A stretch of 64,000 nt of DNA from Clostridia bacterium (GTDB lineage Bacteria; Bacillota; Clostridia; Christensenellales; Aristaeellaceae): positions 248,001-312,000 of the forward strand of contig JAFWEJ010000003.1 of NCBI GenBank assembly GCA_017512985.1, written 5' to 3'. Below the pieces are notes generated by a model. The model made no database searches, was not told the origin of the DNA, and saw only the letters and a program-made list of their open reading frames with translations. The position numbers and the translations under genes are program-made. Every line of letters starts with the position of its first letter. Position 1 is the stretch's first letter. Below are positions 38,886 to 47,125 of this stretch, piece after piece.

Positions 38886-39797
38886 TCAGATGCCGGGAAA
38901 CGATATCTGTTCAAACTTTTCCGGAAGTGTGCCCATATAATCGAAGCACTCTTCCGGCCTGTACATCATCCCGTGCTCCCGGCAGAAGGTCCGGAACAGG
39001 TCCGTCAGCTGCGCGCTGCGCGGGCTGGAAACCTCATAGGCGCCGCCATAGGTCCGGATGTACCGTTCCTTCAGCCCGGGGAAATGCCTGTCCAGCGCCG
39101 CGTAATAGTATTCCCGGTCGCCCTCCCGGAGCGTGAGCCCCATTCCGAAACAGATGATCCCTTTCACCTGCACCTGGGCGCACGCTTTCAGGATCGCCCG
39201 GATGTTTCCCTCCGTGTCGTTGATGAAAGGCAGGACCGGCGCCAGCCAGACGACGGTCGGGATTCCCCGCCTGCGCATCTCCTCCAGCACTTCCACCCGT
39301 CGCTGCGTGTTGCACACGTTCGGCTCCAGGATCCCGCACAGCCGTTCGTCCCAGGTGGTCAGCGTCATCTGGACCACGCACTTCGCTTTCCGGTTGATCT
39401 CCTCCAGCAAATCGATGTCCCGCAGGATCCGGTCGGACTTGGTCTGCACCGCCGCCCCGAACCCGTACCGGCAGATGATCTCCAGGCATTTCCGGGTCAG
39501 GCCCAGCCGCTCCTCGCAGTGCATATACGGATCCGACATGGAACCTGTTCCGATCATCGCTTTGTGCCGTTTGGATTTCAGCGCCTGCTCCAGCAGCTCC
39601 GGCGCGTTCTGTTTCACCTCGATGTCTTCAAAGGCGTGGGTGAACTGATAGCATCGGCTCCGGCTGTCACAGTAGATGCAGCCGTGGGAACAGCCGCGAT
39701 AGATGTTCATCCCGTACCGGCCTTTCCCGCCGGTCAGGATCCCCTTTGCTTCCACAAAATGCATATGCTCTGCCGTCTCCCGGTTCCGGTCTGTCAC
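38886..39797 (-). CDS. SPL-family radical SAM protein
   Basis: The 303-residue protein has the cluster-binding motif RGCSHGCIYCDSRS (CxxxCxxC) at about residues 35-45 and the SPL/Rv2578c-type segments YQFTHAFEDIEVK and TGSMSDPYMHCEERL. Spore photoproduct lyase itself has a different spacing and an extra conserved cysteine, so this is a relative of unknown substrate. It overlaps the methyltransferase gene by four bases and precedes mutT by 58 bases. The neighbourhood suggests nucleic-acid or nucleotide chemistry. Confidence 0.9.
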   Translation of the reverse strand: MTDRNRETAEHMHFVEAKGILTGGKGRYGMNIYRGCSHGCIYCDSRSRCYQFTHAFEDIEVKQNAPELLEQALKSKRHKAMIGTGSMSDPYMHCEERLGLTRKCLEIICRYGFGAAVQTKSDRILRDIDLLEEINRKAKCVVQMTLTTWDERLCGILEPNVCNTQRRVEVLEEMRRRGIPTVVWLAPVLPFINDTEGNIRAILKACAQVQVKGIICFGMGLTLREGDREYYYAALDRHFPGLKERYIRTYGGAYEVSSPRSAQLTDLFRTFCREHGMMYRPEECFDYMGTLPEKFEQISFPGI

Positions 39798-40549
39798 GCT
39801 TTGACCGCGACGGCTGTGAATTCGCCCGGCAGTCTGTCGTTTTCCCAGGCGGGATGCTCGTCAAACTGCTTCAGGCAGAAACCGCTGCGGATGATCGCAT
39901 TGATGATCTCACTGACCGTGTATTTCCTCAGGCTGCACCTGGGCATCTGTTTCCGGATCTCATCCTCATAGAAACGGGCGTGCGCCATTTCCCCTTCAAA
40001 GATCTCCGTGGAAAAATAGCTCATCACCGGTGTTTCCAGCTTCAGGCTGTCGTTGATCTTCGTGAACGGGTGGAAATCGCTGCAGATCATCTTCCCGCCC
40101 TTTTTCAGCAGGGTGTACATAATCCGCATAAACTCGTCAATGTCGTGGAAATAGTGCAGGATTCCGCCCTCCATGAACACGACGTCGAAATACCCGCCGT
40201 ACCTGTCCAGGTCAGCCTCCAGGACGTCGCATACCTCATAACGGATGCTGATGCCCGCCGCCTCCGCCGTTTCCATGGCATACCTTCTGTTGTCCTCGGA
40301 GATGTCGAACACCGTCACCTCCGCGCCGAGCAGCGCCAGCGGAACGGCTTTTTTTCCGCAGGACCCGCAGATGTTGGCAACCTTCACGCCCCGGTAGCTG
40401 TCAAAGTACTTTGCGTACCGCCGCAGCATCTTTTCCGGGTCTGACATATCCTGCTTCGCGCGTTCTGCCGGCGTGCCGGCCGTTTTAATCCAGAACTCAT
40501 AGGCGTTGTATTCCCAGGCCTTTTTGTTCTGCTCGCTGTAGTCTTTCAT
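39794..40549 (-). CDS. Class I SAM-dependent methyltransferase
   Basis: The 251-residue protein has motif I as VANICGSCGKKAVPLALLGAEVTVFDIS and the later acidic motif FDVVFMEGGILHYF. The substrate is unknown. Its stop overlaps the radical SAM gene by four bases, a tight coupling that suggests the two act in one pathway. The cyclase-family gene ends 15 bases upstream. Confidence 0.85.
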   Translation of the reverse strand: MKDYSEQNKKAWEYNAYEFWIKTAGTPAERAKQDMSDPEKMLRRYAKYFDSYRGVKVANICGSCGKKAVPLALLGAEVTVFDISEDNRRYAMETAEAAGISIRYEVCDVLEADLDRYGGYFDVVFMEGGILHYFHDIDEFMRIMYTLLKKGGKMICSDFHPFTKINDSLKLETPVMSYFSTEIFEGEMAHARFYEDEIRKQMPRCSLRKYTVSEIINAIIRSGFCLKQFDEHPAWENDRLPGEFTAVAVKA

Positions 40550-40564
40550 TTCTTTCCTGCTCCT

Positions 40565-41161
40565 TCAGTCCGGGCTGGCCAGCGTCGCCCGGCAGGGCGC
40601 GCCTTCCGCGCCGCCGAGGTTCAGCGGCGCCGCGTGCAGGAGATAGACGCCTTCCTCCGCGTCCGCCAGCCGGATTCCCTCCAGCAGCACAATCTCCGCA
40701 CCCAGCATGATCAGGTGCACTTCCATCGGCGCGTTTTCGGGTCCAACCGTCTGGCTTTCATTTCCAAACAGTTTGATCTTCTTTTCTGCAAACACCCTCG
40801 CGGCTTCCGCCGTCACCACTGCCCGTCCCTTTACCAGAATCCTTTCCGCCGCCCGGGGATCGCTTTCCGCAGCCTTCTCCAGGATCCGTTCCGCATCCGC
40901 CGCCAGGATATCTCCCTCATGCGCGGCCACATAAGCGTACCCGATAAACCGGTCCAGGGCCACCCGGTCGATGCTTTTTCCGCCGTCGATAAAATGCAGC
41001 GGCGCGTCAACATGCGTGCCGTTGTGGGCGCACATGCTGAAGGCGCTCAGGTTGCATACCGCGCCTTCGCTGATCTGCATCATGGTCTTTTTCTCCGGTT
41101 TCGGATCGCCCGGATAGACCGCGCACCCGAACACCTCCTGGGAAATGTCAATAATCTTCAT
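40565..41161 (-). CDS. Cyclase/KynB-family metal hydrolase
   Basis: The 198-residue protein has the family metal motif HNGTHVDAPLHF near residue 46. The family includes kynurenine formamidases and putative cyclases that hydrolyse amides. The fixed pattern (HxGTHxDxPxH) is complete. Nothing next to it indicates kynurenine use, so no substrate is proposed. Confidence 0.85.
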   Translation of the reverse strand: MKIIDISQEVFGCAVYPGDPKPEKKTMMQISEGAVCNLSAFSMCAHNGTHVDAPLHFIDGGKSIDRVALDRFIGYAYVAAHEGDILAADAERILEKAAESDPRAAERILVKGRAVVTAEAARVFAEKKIKLFGNESQTVGPENAPMEVHLIMLGAEIVLLEGIRLADAEEGVYLLHAAPLNLGGAEGAPCRATLASPD

Positions 41162-41186
41162 GGGCAGTTTCCCCTCACAGATGGTT

Positions 41187-42182
41187 TTATTTCAATCCTT
41201 CATACCACCGGACAGCCCGTTCGGTCCACCCGGCGATGCAGGTGCCGGTTCCGTCGGCGAAGCCGTGTCCGCCTTCCGGGCCGATTTCCAGCCTGCAGGG
41301 AATGTCCAGCTTCTCCAGCTTTTCCGCCAGCAGCTTTGCATGCCCCAGCAGTTCGTCCCCCGCCAGCGCGAAGATCGCGCAGGGCGGGAACCCTTCCGCA
41401 TGCTCCGGACTGTCATACGGGGTTTCCATCGCTTCGGCGAACGGGCAGCCGTACAGGCGGATATCCTCCCGCTCGTCCTCTTCCGTATCTTCTTCCGGGT
41501 TATAGTCGGCGGCGGCCAGCTTCAGGCTGACAAACGGATAGACCGGGAACGACGCCTGCGGCTTCGGCAGGCCAAAGGCCGGATACCCCATTTCCGTGTT
41601 CCAGAGGCAGATCAGCATCCCGCCCGCGGAGAAACCGCAGGTAATATACCGGTCCGCCCGCACATGGAAATGTTCTTCCTTCTCTTTGATCAGCCGGAGC
41701 GCGCGGGCCATATCCCCCAGGTCCTTTTCCAGCAGCTTTTCCTCTCCGTCCACCTGGTATGTCAGGATAAACACATGGTATCCCTCGCTGTTGAACTGCG
41801 CCGCGACCGGCCAGCCCTCCGTCAGGTTCCATACGTTCACAAATCCGCCGCCGGGCGCCAGCAGGATGAACGGCCTTCCGTCCGCGCCCGGATCGTCCGA
41901 CGGAAGCCAGATCATGTTGACGTTCCTGCGGGCTTCATCCTCCGCGCATTCCGCGTCGCTGTACAGCGGATAATACCAGTCTCCCGTGTCCGCCGCGTCG
42001 TACAGGCGCCGGATGCCCCTGCCGATGTCACCGAAAAAGACGTATTCGTCCAGCAGCTGCTTTGGCGTCTTTCCCCACGCCTCTTCCCTGCTCAGGTCCC
42101 TGTTCCGGATCGCGTCCGGCGCGATCTTCGCGATCCGCGGATCCGACAGCAGTTCTCCCAGCGTTTTTCTTTCATCGAACAT
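41187..42182 (-). CDS. Alpha/beta-hydrolase, carboxylesterase-like
   Basis: The 331-residue protein shows an oxyanion-hole sequence LLAPGGGFVNVW and the nucleophile elbow CGFSAGGML, with a C-terminal GPEGGHGFA region containing the catalytic histidine. It has no signal peptide. The ATG at 42182 follows GAAGGAGG by eight bases; the ATG at 42200 is part of that site. Related enzymes include acetyl xylan esterases acting inside the cell. Confidence 0.85.
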   Translation of the reverse strand: MFDERKTLGELLSDPRIAKIAPDAIRNRDLSREEAWGKTPKQLLDEYVFFGDIGRGIRRLYDAADTGDWYYPLYSDAECAEDEARRNVNMIWLPSDDPGADGRPFILLAPGGGFVNVWNLTEGWPVAAQFNSEGYHVFILTYQVDGEEKLLEKDLGDMARALRLIKEKEEHFHVRADRYITCGFSAGGMLICLWNTEMGYPAFGLPKPQASFPVYPFVSLKLAAADYNPEEDTEEDEREDIRLYGCPFAEAMETPYDSPEHAEGFPPCAIFALAGDELLGHAKLLAEKLEKLDIPCRLEIGPEGGHGFADGTGTCIAGWTERAVRWYEGLK

Positions 42183-42245
42183 ATCCGTTTCCTCCTTCAA
42201 TCGGAAAGCTTATGCAAAAAGTTCTTATTGTCTGCGTCTTTTTTT

Positions 42246-42274
42246 ATTCTACCATGAGAACCGCCGGGATTCCA
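42246..42274 (-). promoter_or_regulatory. Possible internal promoter before the alpha/beta-hydrolase gene
   Basis: On the minus strand TGGAAT and TAGAAT are separated by 17 bases in the 125-base gap upstream of the hydrolase gene. The -35 box is weak. Confidence 0.35.
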
Positions 42275-42307
42275 CTTTTTCCTGCCGGCCGCCGTACCGG
42301 CCGTGCC

Positions 42308-42973
42308 TCAGAGCCGGACGTCCTCTTCCGTGAACGGCCCGATTTCTCCTTTTTCGATCCGGTGGATCGTACCGATGATTTCAACCTTTCCGTTTCGGAT
42401 AAAGATCGCGCTTTCATCCTCCATCGCGCAGACAGGCCGTTCCATGGAAACTGCCTTCATAAGCCGCAGCCGTTCCGTGTCGTCGTAGCTGAAATGGCCG
42501 ATCATCGTGATGTCCGCGAATCCCAGCCCTTCGTACGGGACCGGGGATTCCCAGATGTCCACCGTCGTTTTCCCCATGTTCATGGATCCGGCGCTCACGC
42601 CCAGGACCATAGCCGGGCCGTCCCGGACAATATCATATATCCCCTTCTCCCGGATCAGCTGCAGCGGTTCGGCGCACACGCCGCCGCCCATCAGGAAAAA
42701 GCAGTCGGCTTCCCGGGCCCACTCCTGCGCGTTCGCGGGATCCGTCCGGTTGTCAACGACGCAGAACCGGTCAAAGCCTATGCCGTATTCCACAAACATT
42801 CCGTGCATTCCGGCGGAATCCCCGTCGTTCTGCTGATAGTCCTCCGGGCAGGCGGTGATGAACACAATCCTCCTGCGTACGGGCAGGTCCTTTTTCAGGC
42901 GCCCGGCGATCTCATCCGTAAACCTGCGGTCCGGGAATCCGCTGAAAAATCCGATGGTTTTATTGCTGTTCAT
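42308..42973 (-). CDS. Peptidase S51-like protein (dipeptidase E family)
   Basis: The 221-residue protein has the S51 nucleophile region LGVSAGSMNMG and the preceding FFLMGGG motif. This family includes aspartyl dipeptidase (PepE) and cyanophycinase. The start is ATG 42973 with GGAGGAAACAATC in front of it, inside the end of the MFS gene (14-base overlap). The true substrate is unknown. Confidence 0.85.
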   Translation of the reverse strand: MNSNKTIGFFSGFPDRRFTDEIAGRLKKDLPVRRRIVFITACPEDYQQNDGDSAGMHGMFVEYGIGFDRFCVVDNRTDPANAQEWAREADCFFLMGGGVCAEPLQLIREKGIYDIVRDGPAMVLGVSAGSMNMGKTTVDIWESPVPYEGLGFADITMIGHFSYDDTERLRLMKAVSMERPVCAMEDESAIFIRNGKVEIIGTIHRIEKGEIGPFTEEDVRL

Positions 42974-44309
42974 GATTGTTTCCTCCAATTTCATCCGATG
43001 TCTGTATAGTTTCCGTTTCGGTCCGGTCCAGTTCCCTGTAGGCCGGTTTCCGCAGCCGGGTAAAGCTGACCAGCATCCCTGCGATTCCGACAATAAAGAA
43101 CATCAGTCCGATCCCCGCTCCTTTTCCCGTGCCGAAGAATCCGGACAGAAACCGCTGTGCCGGGGAATCCGCCAGCATAAACGGTTCAAACACCGTGTCC
43201 GCCAGCAGTCCGCCCAGCAGGAGCGCGATGGGGATCGTGAAATTCTGCAGGGTGCTCTTCGCGGAGAATACCCGTCCCTGCATTTCAACCGGAACCCTCT
43301 CCCGCATGATGGCGTCCAGGTTCACATTCATCACGGCTGCCAGGAGATAGCTGGCGAAGGCCGCGGCGCACCAGAGCCACGGACGGGATGTCAGGCTCTG
43401 GATGACGTTGCCGGCAAAGACCAGCCCGGTGGCGGTAAAGATCAGCGGGATGCGTTTTTTCACCGGTTTCGTCATGGTTGTGATCAGGCTTCCGGCCAGC
43501 AGGCCCAGGGCAACGAAGCTTTCAACCGCCCCCAGCACCGGCTGGTTATTGCCTGTCCGGCCCAGGATAAAGGGGGAGAGCATTCCGTCGTTACCCAGTT
43601 TCGCCAGGAAATTGATCACCGCCAGGAACAGGGTAATCCGCAGGATCGCCGTATGCTCCTTCAGGTAGCGGATCCCTGCCAGGCAGGTTTTGGAAAAAGG
43701 CTCCTCTTCCGTTTTCTTTCGCTCCGCTTCCGGAATCCGGATCAGGAGCAGCAGTGCCAGGAAGGCAACAGCAAAAGTCGCCAGGTCAACGATCAGCACC
43801 AGCTCCAGTCCGCCGGAAGCTACCAGGAGTGCGCCAAGCGCCGGCGCCAGGATGGACACCGCCGCCCCGCTGAAGCCCTGGAGTCCGCCGGCCCGGGCAT
43901 AGTGCTCCTTCGGAACCAGCATGCTGACTGCCACAAAGGAAGCCGGCTCCTGGAATGCGTTCATGAGGCTGAGCAGGAAATTGATCACATACAGATGCCA
44001 GATCTGCAGCGCGTCGGCGGAATGCAGCGCGAGTACGGCCAGCGACCCGCAGGCCGCCAGCAGGTCGGCAGTCAGCATCGTCCGCTTTTTATTCCACCGG
44101 TCCACCGCGCTTCCCGCCAGGAAGCGGAAAAAGATGGTCGGCAGGAAAGTGCATACTGTCAGCAGGGTCACGCTGGACGCAGTCCCTTTCCGGCTGTATA
44201 CCCAGATGATGACAGTATAATCCGTCATGGCCGTCCCCAGCTGGGATACGGCCTGCGATCCCCATAACAGCAGAAAACTGTGCAGTTGTTTTATTGAATG
44301 TTTCTTCAT
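42960..44309 (-). CDS. MFS-family efflux transporter
   Basis: The 449-residue membrane protein has twelve predicted segments. Its layout and motifs (FLPTIFFRFLAGSAVDRWNKKRTM as the loop 2-3 motif A region; VPVEMQGRVFSAKSTLQNFTIPIA in the second half) match the MefA/macrolide-type and enterobactin-exporter-like MFS group. It begins at ATG 44309 after AAGGAG. A possible leader peptide lies 94 bases upstream. Drug or peptide export is likely; the substrate is unknown. Confidence 0.88.
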   Translation of the reverse strand: MKKHSIKQLHSFLLLWGSQAVSQLGTAMTDYTVIIWVYSRKGTASSVTLLTVCTFLPTIFFRFLAGSAVDRWNKKRTMLTADLLAACGSLAVLALHSADALQIWHLYVINFLLSLMNAFQEPASFVAVSMLVPKEHYARAGGLQGFSGAAVSILAPALGALLVASGGLELVLIVDLATFAVAFLALLLLIRIPEAERKKTEEEPFSKTCLAGIRYLKEHTAILRITLFLAVINFLAKLGNDGMLSPFILGRTGNNQPVLGAVESFVALGLLAGSLITTMTKPVKKRIPLIFTATGLVFAGNVIQSLTSRPWLWCAAAFASYLLAAVMNVNLDAIMRERVPVEMQGRVFSAKSTLQNFTIPIALLLGGLLADTVFEPFMLADSPAQRFLSGFFGTGKGAGIGLMFFIVGIAGMLVSFTRLRKPAYRELDRTETETIQTSDEIGGNNHEQQ

Positions 44310-44402
44310 GGCTTTGCTCCTTACATGTGTTTATCGGCATGCGGCGCAAAGCCCGATCGGACGAAAGTGTTCCCGGTCGCTCCGTGCAGGCTTCGTCCCT
44401 TT

Positions 44403-44465
44403 TCAGGCCTTGCGCGGAGCAGAAACATCTGCGGCCAGGGATATCCCCCATCTGGTATGTATCAT
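44403..44465 (-). CDS. Possible 20-residue leader peptide upstream of the MFS pump
   Basis: An ATG at 44465 follows GGAGG with an ideal eight-base spacing and opens a 20-codon frame (starts MIHTRWGISL) that stops at 44403. Between it and the pump start, GGACGAA and TTCGTCC can pair, and the pump's AAGGAG site follows. Efflux and resistance genes are often governed by such leader ORFs. The gene-like start signal is seen; the control function is inferred. Confidence 0.4.
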   Translation of the reverse strand: MIHTRWGISLAADVSAPRKA

Positions 44466-44628
44466 TGTCTTTTCCTCCGTCTGTATTTCAATCGTCCGTC
44501 CGTTGAATATCCGTTGTCACTCCCGGATCATTCATTTCCGGACAAAGTACAGCACAGGCATGCTTCCGGGTAAAGCCGTTGTGACGCCTTCGGCATGGCG
44601 TCCGCCGGCCCGCCGGCAATCCTGCATT
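44466..44628. other. Intergenic part upstream of the MFS leader
   Basis: No gene or clear promoter is visible in this stretch, apart from GC-rich dyads near 44580-44610 that could end the convergent-free transcript of the upstream hydrolase gene. Confidence 0.35.
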
Positions 44629-45330
44629 TCACTCTTCCGCATCCTCTTCCTGGCTTTCGGTTTCAGGAGCGGGCGCCTCGGCTCCGTTCATGATCACATC
44701 ATAGAACAGCCGCATCCGGGCATGGCTCATCGTGTAATGCCGGTAGTCCACATTCGCGTCTCCTTCCAGCGCGGATCCGATCTTTCTCGAACGCGCGGCA
44801 ATCTCCACTTTTTTATCGCTGGAAGTCCAGATGGCCAGTTCCCATGACGCCAGGCGCTCCCGGTAATACTCCTCATTGTAACGGATACCCCTGTAAGTGC
44901 CGCTGATGCCGTCCAGCAGATACAGCCTGCCTGTATACCCTTTTTCTGCCAGGCGGGATGCCAGCGTAGACGCGGGATATCCGCCGGCGGAATAACCGAT
45001 CAGCACAATGCTGAATCCTTCCTCCGCCCAGGAGAGCAGCGTCGGCCAGATATCCTTCATGACAACGTCGCTGGCGGCGGTGCACCGGACATATCGGTTG
45101 TTTCCCTGGGGAATCAGCAGTTCTCCGTCCCTTGCCGTAATGTCCCCGCACAGCATGCACGCGTGAAAGTACTCCGCCGACCCGACAAAGAGCACATATT
45201 TCTTCAGGCAGTCCTCTTCCGACGCGGGCTGCAGCAGGCAGTCTGTTTTCCCGATCCTGACGATCTCCGCGCATGCCGGAACTGTGATAATCATCAGGAT
45301 CAGAAGGATAGCCATCCCTTTTCTCAGCAT
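44629..45330 (-). CDS. Exported alpha/beta-hydrolase-fold protein
   Basis: The 233-residue protein has a hydrophobic N-terminus (MLRKGMAILLILMIITVPAC) and the elbow IGYSAGGYPA near the middle, suggesting a serine hydrolase fold. The region PAC-A could be either a lipobox or a signal peptidase I site. The C-terminal tail is acidic. The start at 45330 is preferred because the predicted promoter at 45406-45435 initiates near 45399, after the earlier in-frame methionines. The function is unknown. Confidence 0.65.
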   Translation of the reverse strand: MLRKGMAILLILMIITVPACAEIVRIGKTDCLLQPASEEDCLKKYVLFVGSAEYFHACMLCGDITARDGELLIPQGNNRYVRCTAASDVVMKDIWPTLLSWAEEGFSIVLIGYSAGGYPASTLASRLAEKGYTGRLYLLDGISGTYRGIRYNEEYYRERLASWELAIWTSSDKKVEIAARSRKIGSALEGDANVDYRHYTMSHARMRLFYDVIMNGAEAPAPETESQEEDAEE

Positions 45331-45405
45331 TTCCGTTGTCTTTACCTTTCTTTTGTCCGCGGAAGCCGCGCCTTCCCGGACTGTTCCTGTGATCCCCGCG
45401 TATAC

Positions 45406-45435
45406 TGTATAATTGGCCTGTTTCATCATAGTCAA
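45406..45435 (-). promoter_or_regulatory. Promoter of the exported alpha/beta-hydrolase gene
   Basis: On the minus strand TTGACT and TATACA are separated by 18 bases. Confidence 0.5.
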
Positions 45436-45566
45436 AACCCGGTGCCTGGTCAACATATTCCAAAAACTGAAAACCCGGAAGCAATGGAAAACAATGCTTC
45501 CGGGCGTTGATGCAGCCGGGGCCGCGTATTTCAGTATGCCGCAATTCTCCTTTGCGCCGGCCGGTT

Positions 45567-46322
45567 TTACTTCCCTTTCACTGCGGACGCTTCCACCCAG
45601 AGGGCGGGACGGACAGTGTAATAAGGATTATGCTCATAAGCCGTGGTGAAGTTTCCGTCGTACCAGACTACGCCGGCGTTGTTTTTATAAGCGCTTGTAC
45701 GCAGCCAGTAAGCGCAGTAACCCTTCGCCGACCTGATCTTTTTATTGGCGACCACTGCAGTCGGCTGGCACCAGATTGTCTTGTTGTTCAGCAGCGTGCG
45801 CACCTCCAGGAAGCTCAGGAGGAAAACCTTGTCCTCCGTGGTGCCGGACAGGCGGCCCTTGGTATTCCATTCATAGTAGGTATGTTCTTTATTGTCCTGC
45901 ACCTTGGTTGTCTGGATCGCCGCCCGTTCGTCCTTGTTGAAAGCAGAAGTGTAGAAATCATTGTTCAGCCACTTGCGCAGGGAACAGCTTCCCCAGGCTG
46001 CTTTGTTGCTGGTCTTGTTGAACGGCAGGTTGGCCAGCGCTTTATGGCTCAGTAGGAAAAGCTTGTCGCCTTTTTTATCAATGATCACCCACCAGATCTT
46101 TTCAGCGCCGTCGCTTGAATCACCGTTCTGTTCCCAGCGGCCGAGAGAAACGTACTCGCCGACTTGATAGTTGTTTTCTCCCGGCTTTTTTGCTCCGCAG
46201 TTGGAACAGAACTTGCCGTCGTTGGTGGCTCCGCAATCGGGGCATTTCCAGCTGTCAGCCAGCGCGCTGGTGACGGAAAGGATCATCAGGATTGCGAGAA
46301 TCAGTGCGGTAAACCGTTTCAT
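45567..46322 (-). CDS. Exported zinc-ribbon protein with a DUF6273-like domain
   Basis: The 251-residue protein begins with a signal peptide (MKRFTALILAILMILSVTSA), followed by a four-cysteine zinc ribbon (CPDCGATNDGKFCSNCG) and a domain with the pattern WWVIIDKKGDKLFLLSHKAL ... WLNNDFYTSAFN ... WLRTSA ... VRPALWV, which resembles DUF6273 (formylglycine-/C-type-lectin-like fold). A zinc ribbon outside the membrane is unusual. The ATG at 46322 has GAGGAGG at eight bases; a good promoter lies about 110 bases upstream. Confidence 0.75.
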   Translation of the reverse strand: MKRFTALILAILMILSVTSALADSWKCPDCGATNDGKFCSNCGAKKPGENNYQVGEYVSLGRWEQNGDSSDGAEKIWWVIIDKKGDKLFLLSHKALANLPFNKTSNKAAWGSCSLRKWLNNDFYTSAFNKDERAAIQTTKVQDNKEHTYYEWNTKGRLSGTTEDKVFLLSFLEVRTLLNNKTIWCQPTAVVANKKIRSAKGYCAYWLRTSAYKNNAGVVWYDGNFTTAYEHNPYYTVRPALWVEASAVKGK

Positions 46323-46439
46323 GGTGTTCCTCCTCATCTGTCATATGTTTTGCAATACTGTCCGGCTTTCAGCAGGAGTCCGTATATGTCCCGGGCAAGG
46401 TATTCCGCTGTCGTCCGAATCTCTGTTCTCTGTATAAGT

Positions 46440-46468
46440 ATTATACGGATCCTTATGTGAAATTGCAA
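46440..46468 (-). promoter_or_regulatory. Promoter of the exported zinc-ribbon gene
   Basis: On the minus strand TTGCAA and TATAAT are separated by 17 bases, with the start near 46433 and an untranslated leader of about 110 bases. Confidence 0.75.
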
Positions 46469-46642
46469 GCAGAGATTGCGGGTAATCCCTTCCATCCGTC
46501 TCCTGCTGGCCGGCGTTTTTATCCTGTTGTATAATGGCTCCGGATGAAAAGCCGTTGATTGCCTTATTTTTCGAATCCCAAAAGCAAAACAGGGGGTTTT
46601 ATCCGTCTTACAGGTGACTAAACAGGGACGGAGGATGTTGAA
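46469..46642 (+). other. Upstream region of the ECF sigma gene
   Basis: The stretch holds no gene. A CGTCTTA box at 46604-46610 with GCAAAAC at 46584-46590 resembles an ECF-type promoter but the spacing (13 bases) is short. A TATAAT at 46530-46537 region lacks a convincing -35 box. Confidence 0.3.
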
Positions 46643-47125
46643 ATGGATCAGGAAAAGCTTTTCCTGGAAGCGGTGCGGGAAAGCCGGGACAAAATGTTCC
46701 GGATCGCCATGAGCCTGCTGCACGTCCCGGCAGACGCCGAAGACGCGGTTTCAGCCGCTGTGGAATCGACGTGGAAGCATTTTCATGGCATCCGGAATAC
46801 GGAGGCGCTTTCCGCGTATCTTGTGCGCAGCACGGTCAACGCCGCAAAAGATGAATTGCGGCGCAGAAGGCGGAAGGCCCCGCTGGAATCCGTTGACCAA
46901 TCCCCGGCTGCGGAAGACCCGGGAGATCCTTTGTACTGGTATATCTGCGGGCTGGAGGAGAAATACCGTTTGCCGCTGGTTCTCCGTTTCCAGGAACGGA
47001 TGACGGAGCAGGAAATTGCAGCCGTGCTGCGCCTTCCCAGGGGAACCGTTTCCAGCCGTATCCGCCGCGCCCTGTCAATCCTGAAGGAATCGATGGATAA
47101 GGAGGGATCAGCAGATGCTGAATGA
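46643..47125 (+). CDS. ECF-type RNA polymerase sigma factor
   Basis: The 160-residue protein has region 2 (EDAVSAAVESTWKHFHGI, similar to the usual DxxQxxF segment) and region 4 (MTEQEIAAVLRLPRGTVSSRIRRALSIL) with the helix-turn-helix that reads the -35 box. It overlaps the next gene, a DUF4179-type membrane protein that is probably its anti-sigma factor. The ATG has GGAGG at eight bases. The stimulus is unknown. Confidence 0.92.
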   Translation: MDQEKLFLEAVRESRDKMFRIAMSLLHVPADAEDAVSAAVESTWKHFHGIRNTEALSAYLVRSTVNAAKDELRRRRRKAPLESVDQSPAAEDPGDPLYWYICGLEEKYRLPLVLRFQERMTEQEIAAVLRLPRGTVSSRIRRALSILKESMDKEGSADAE

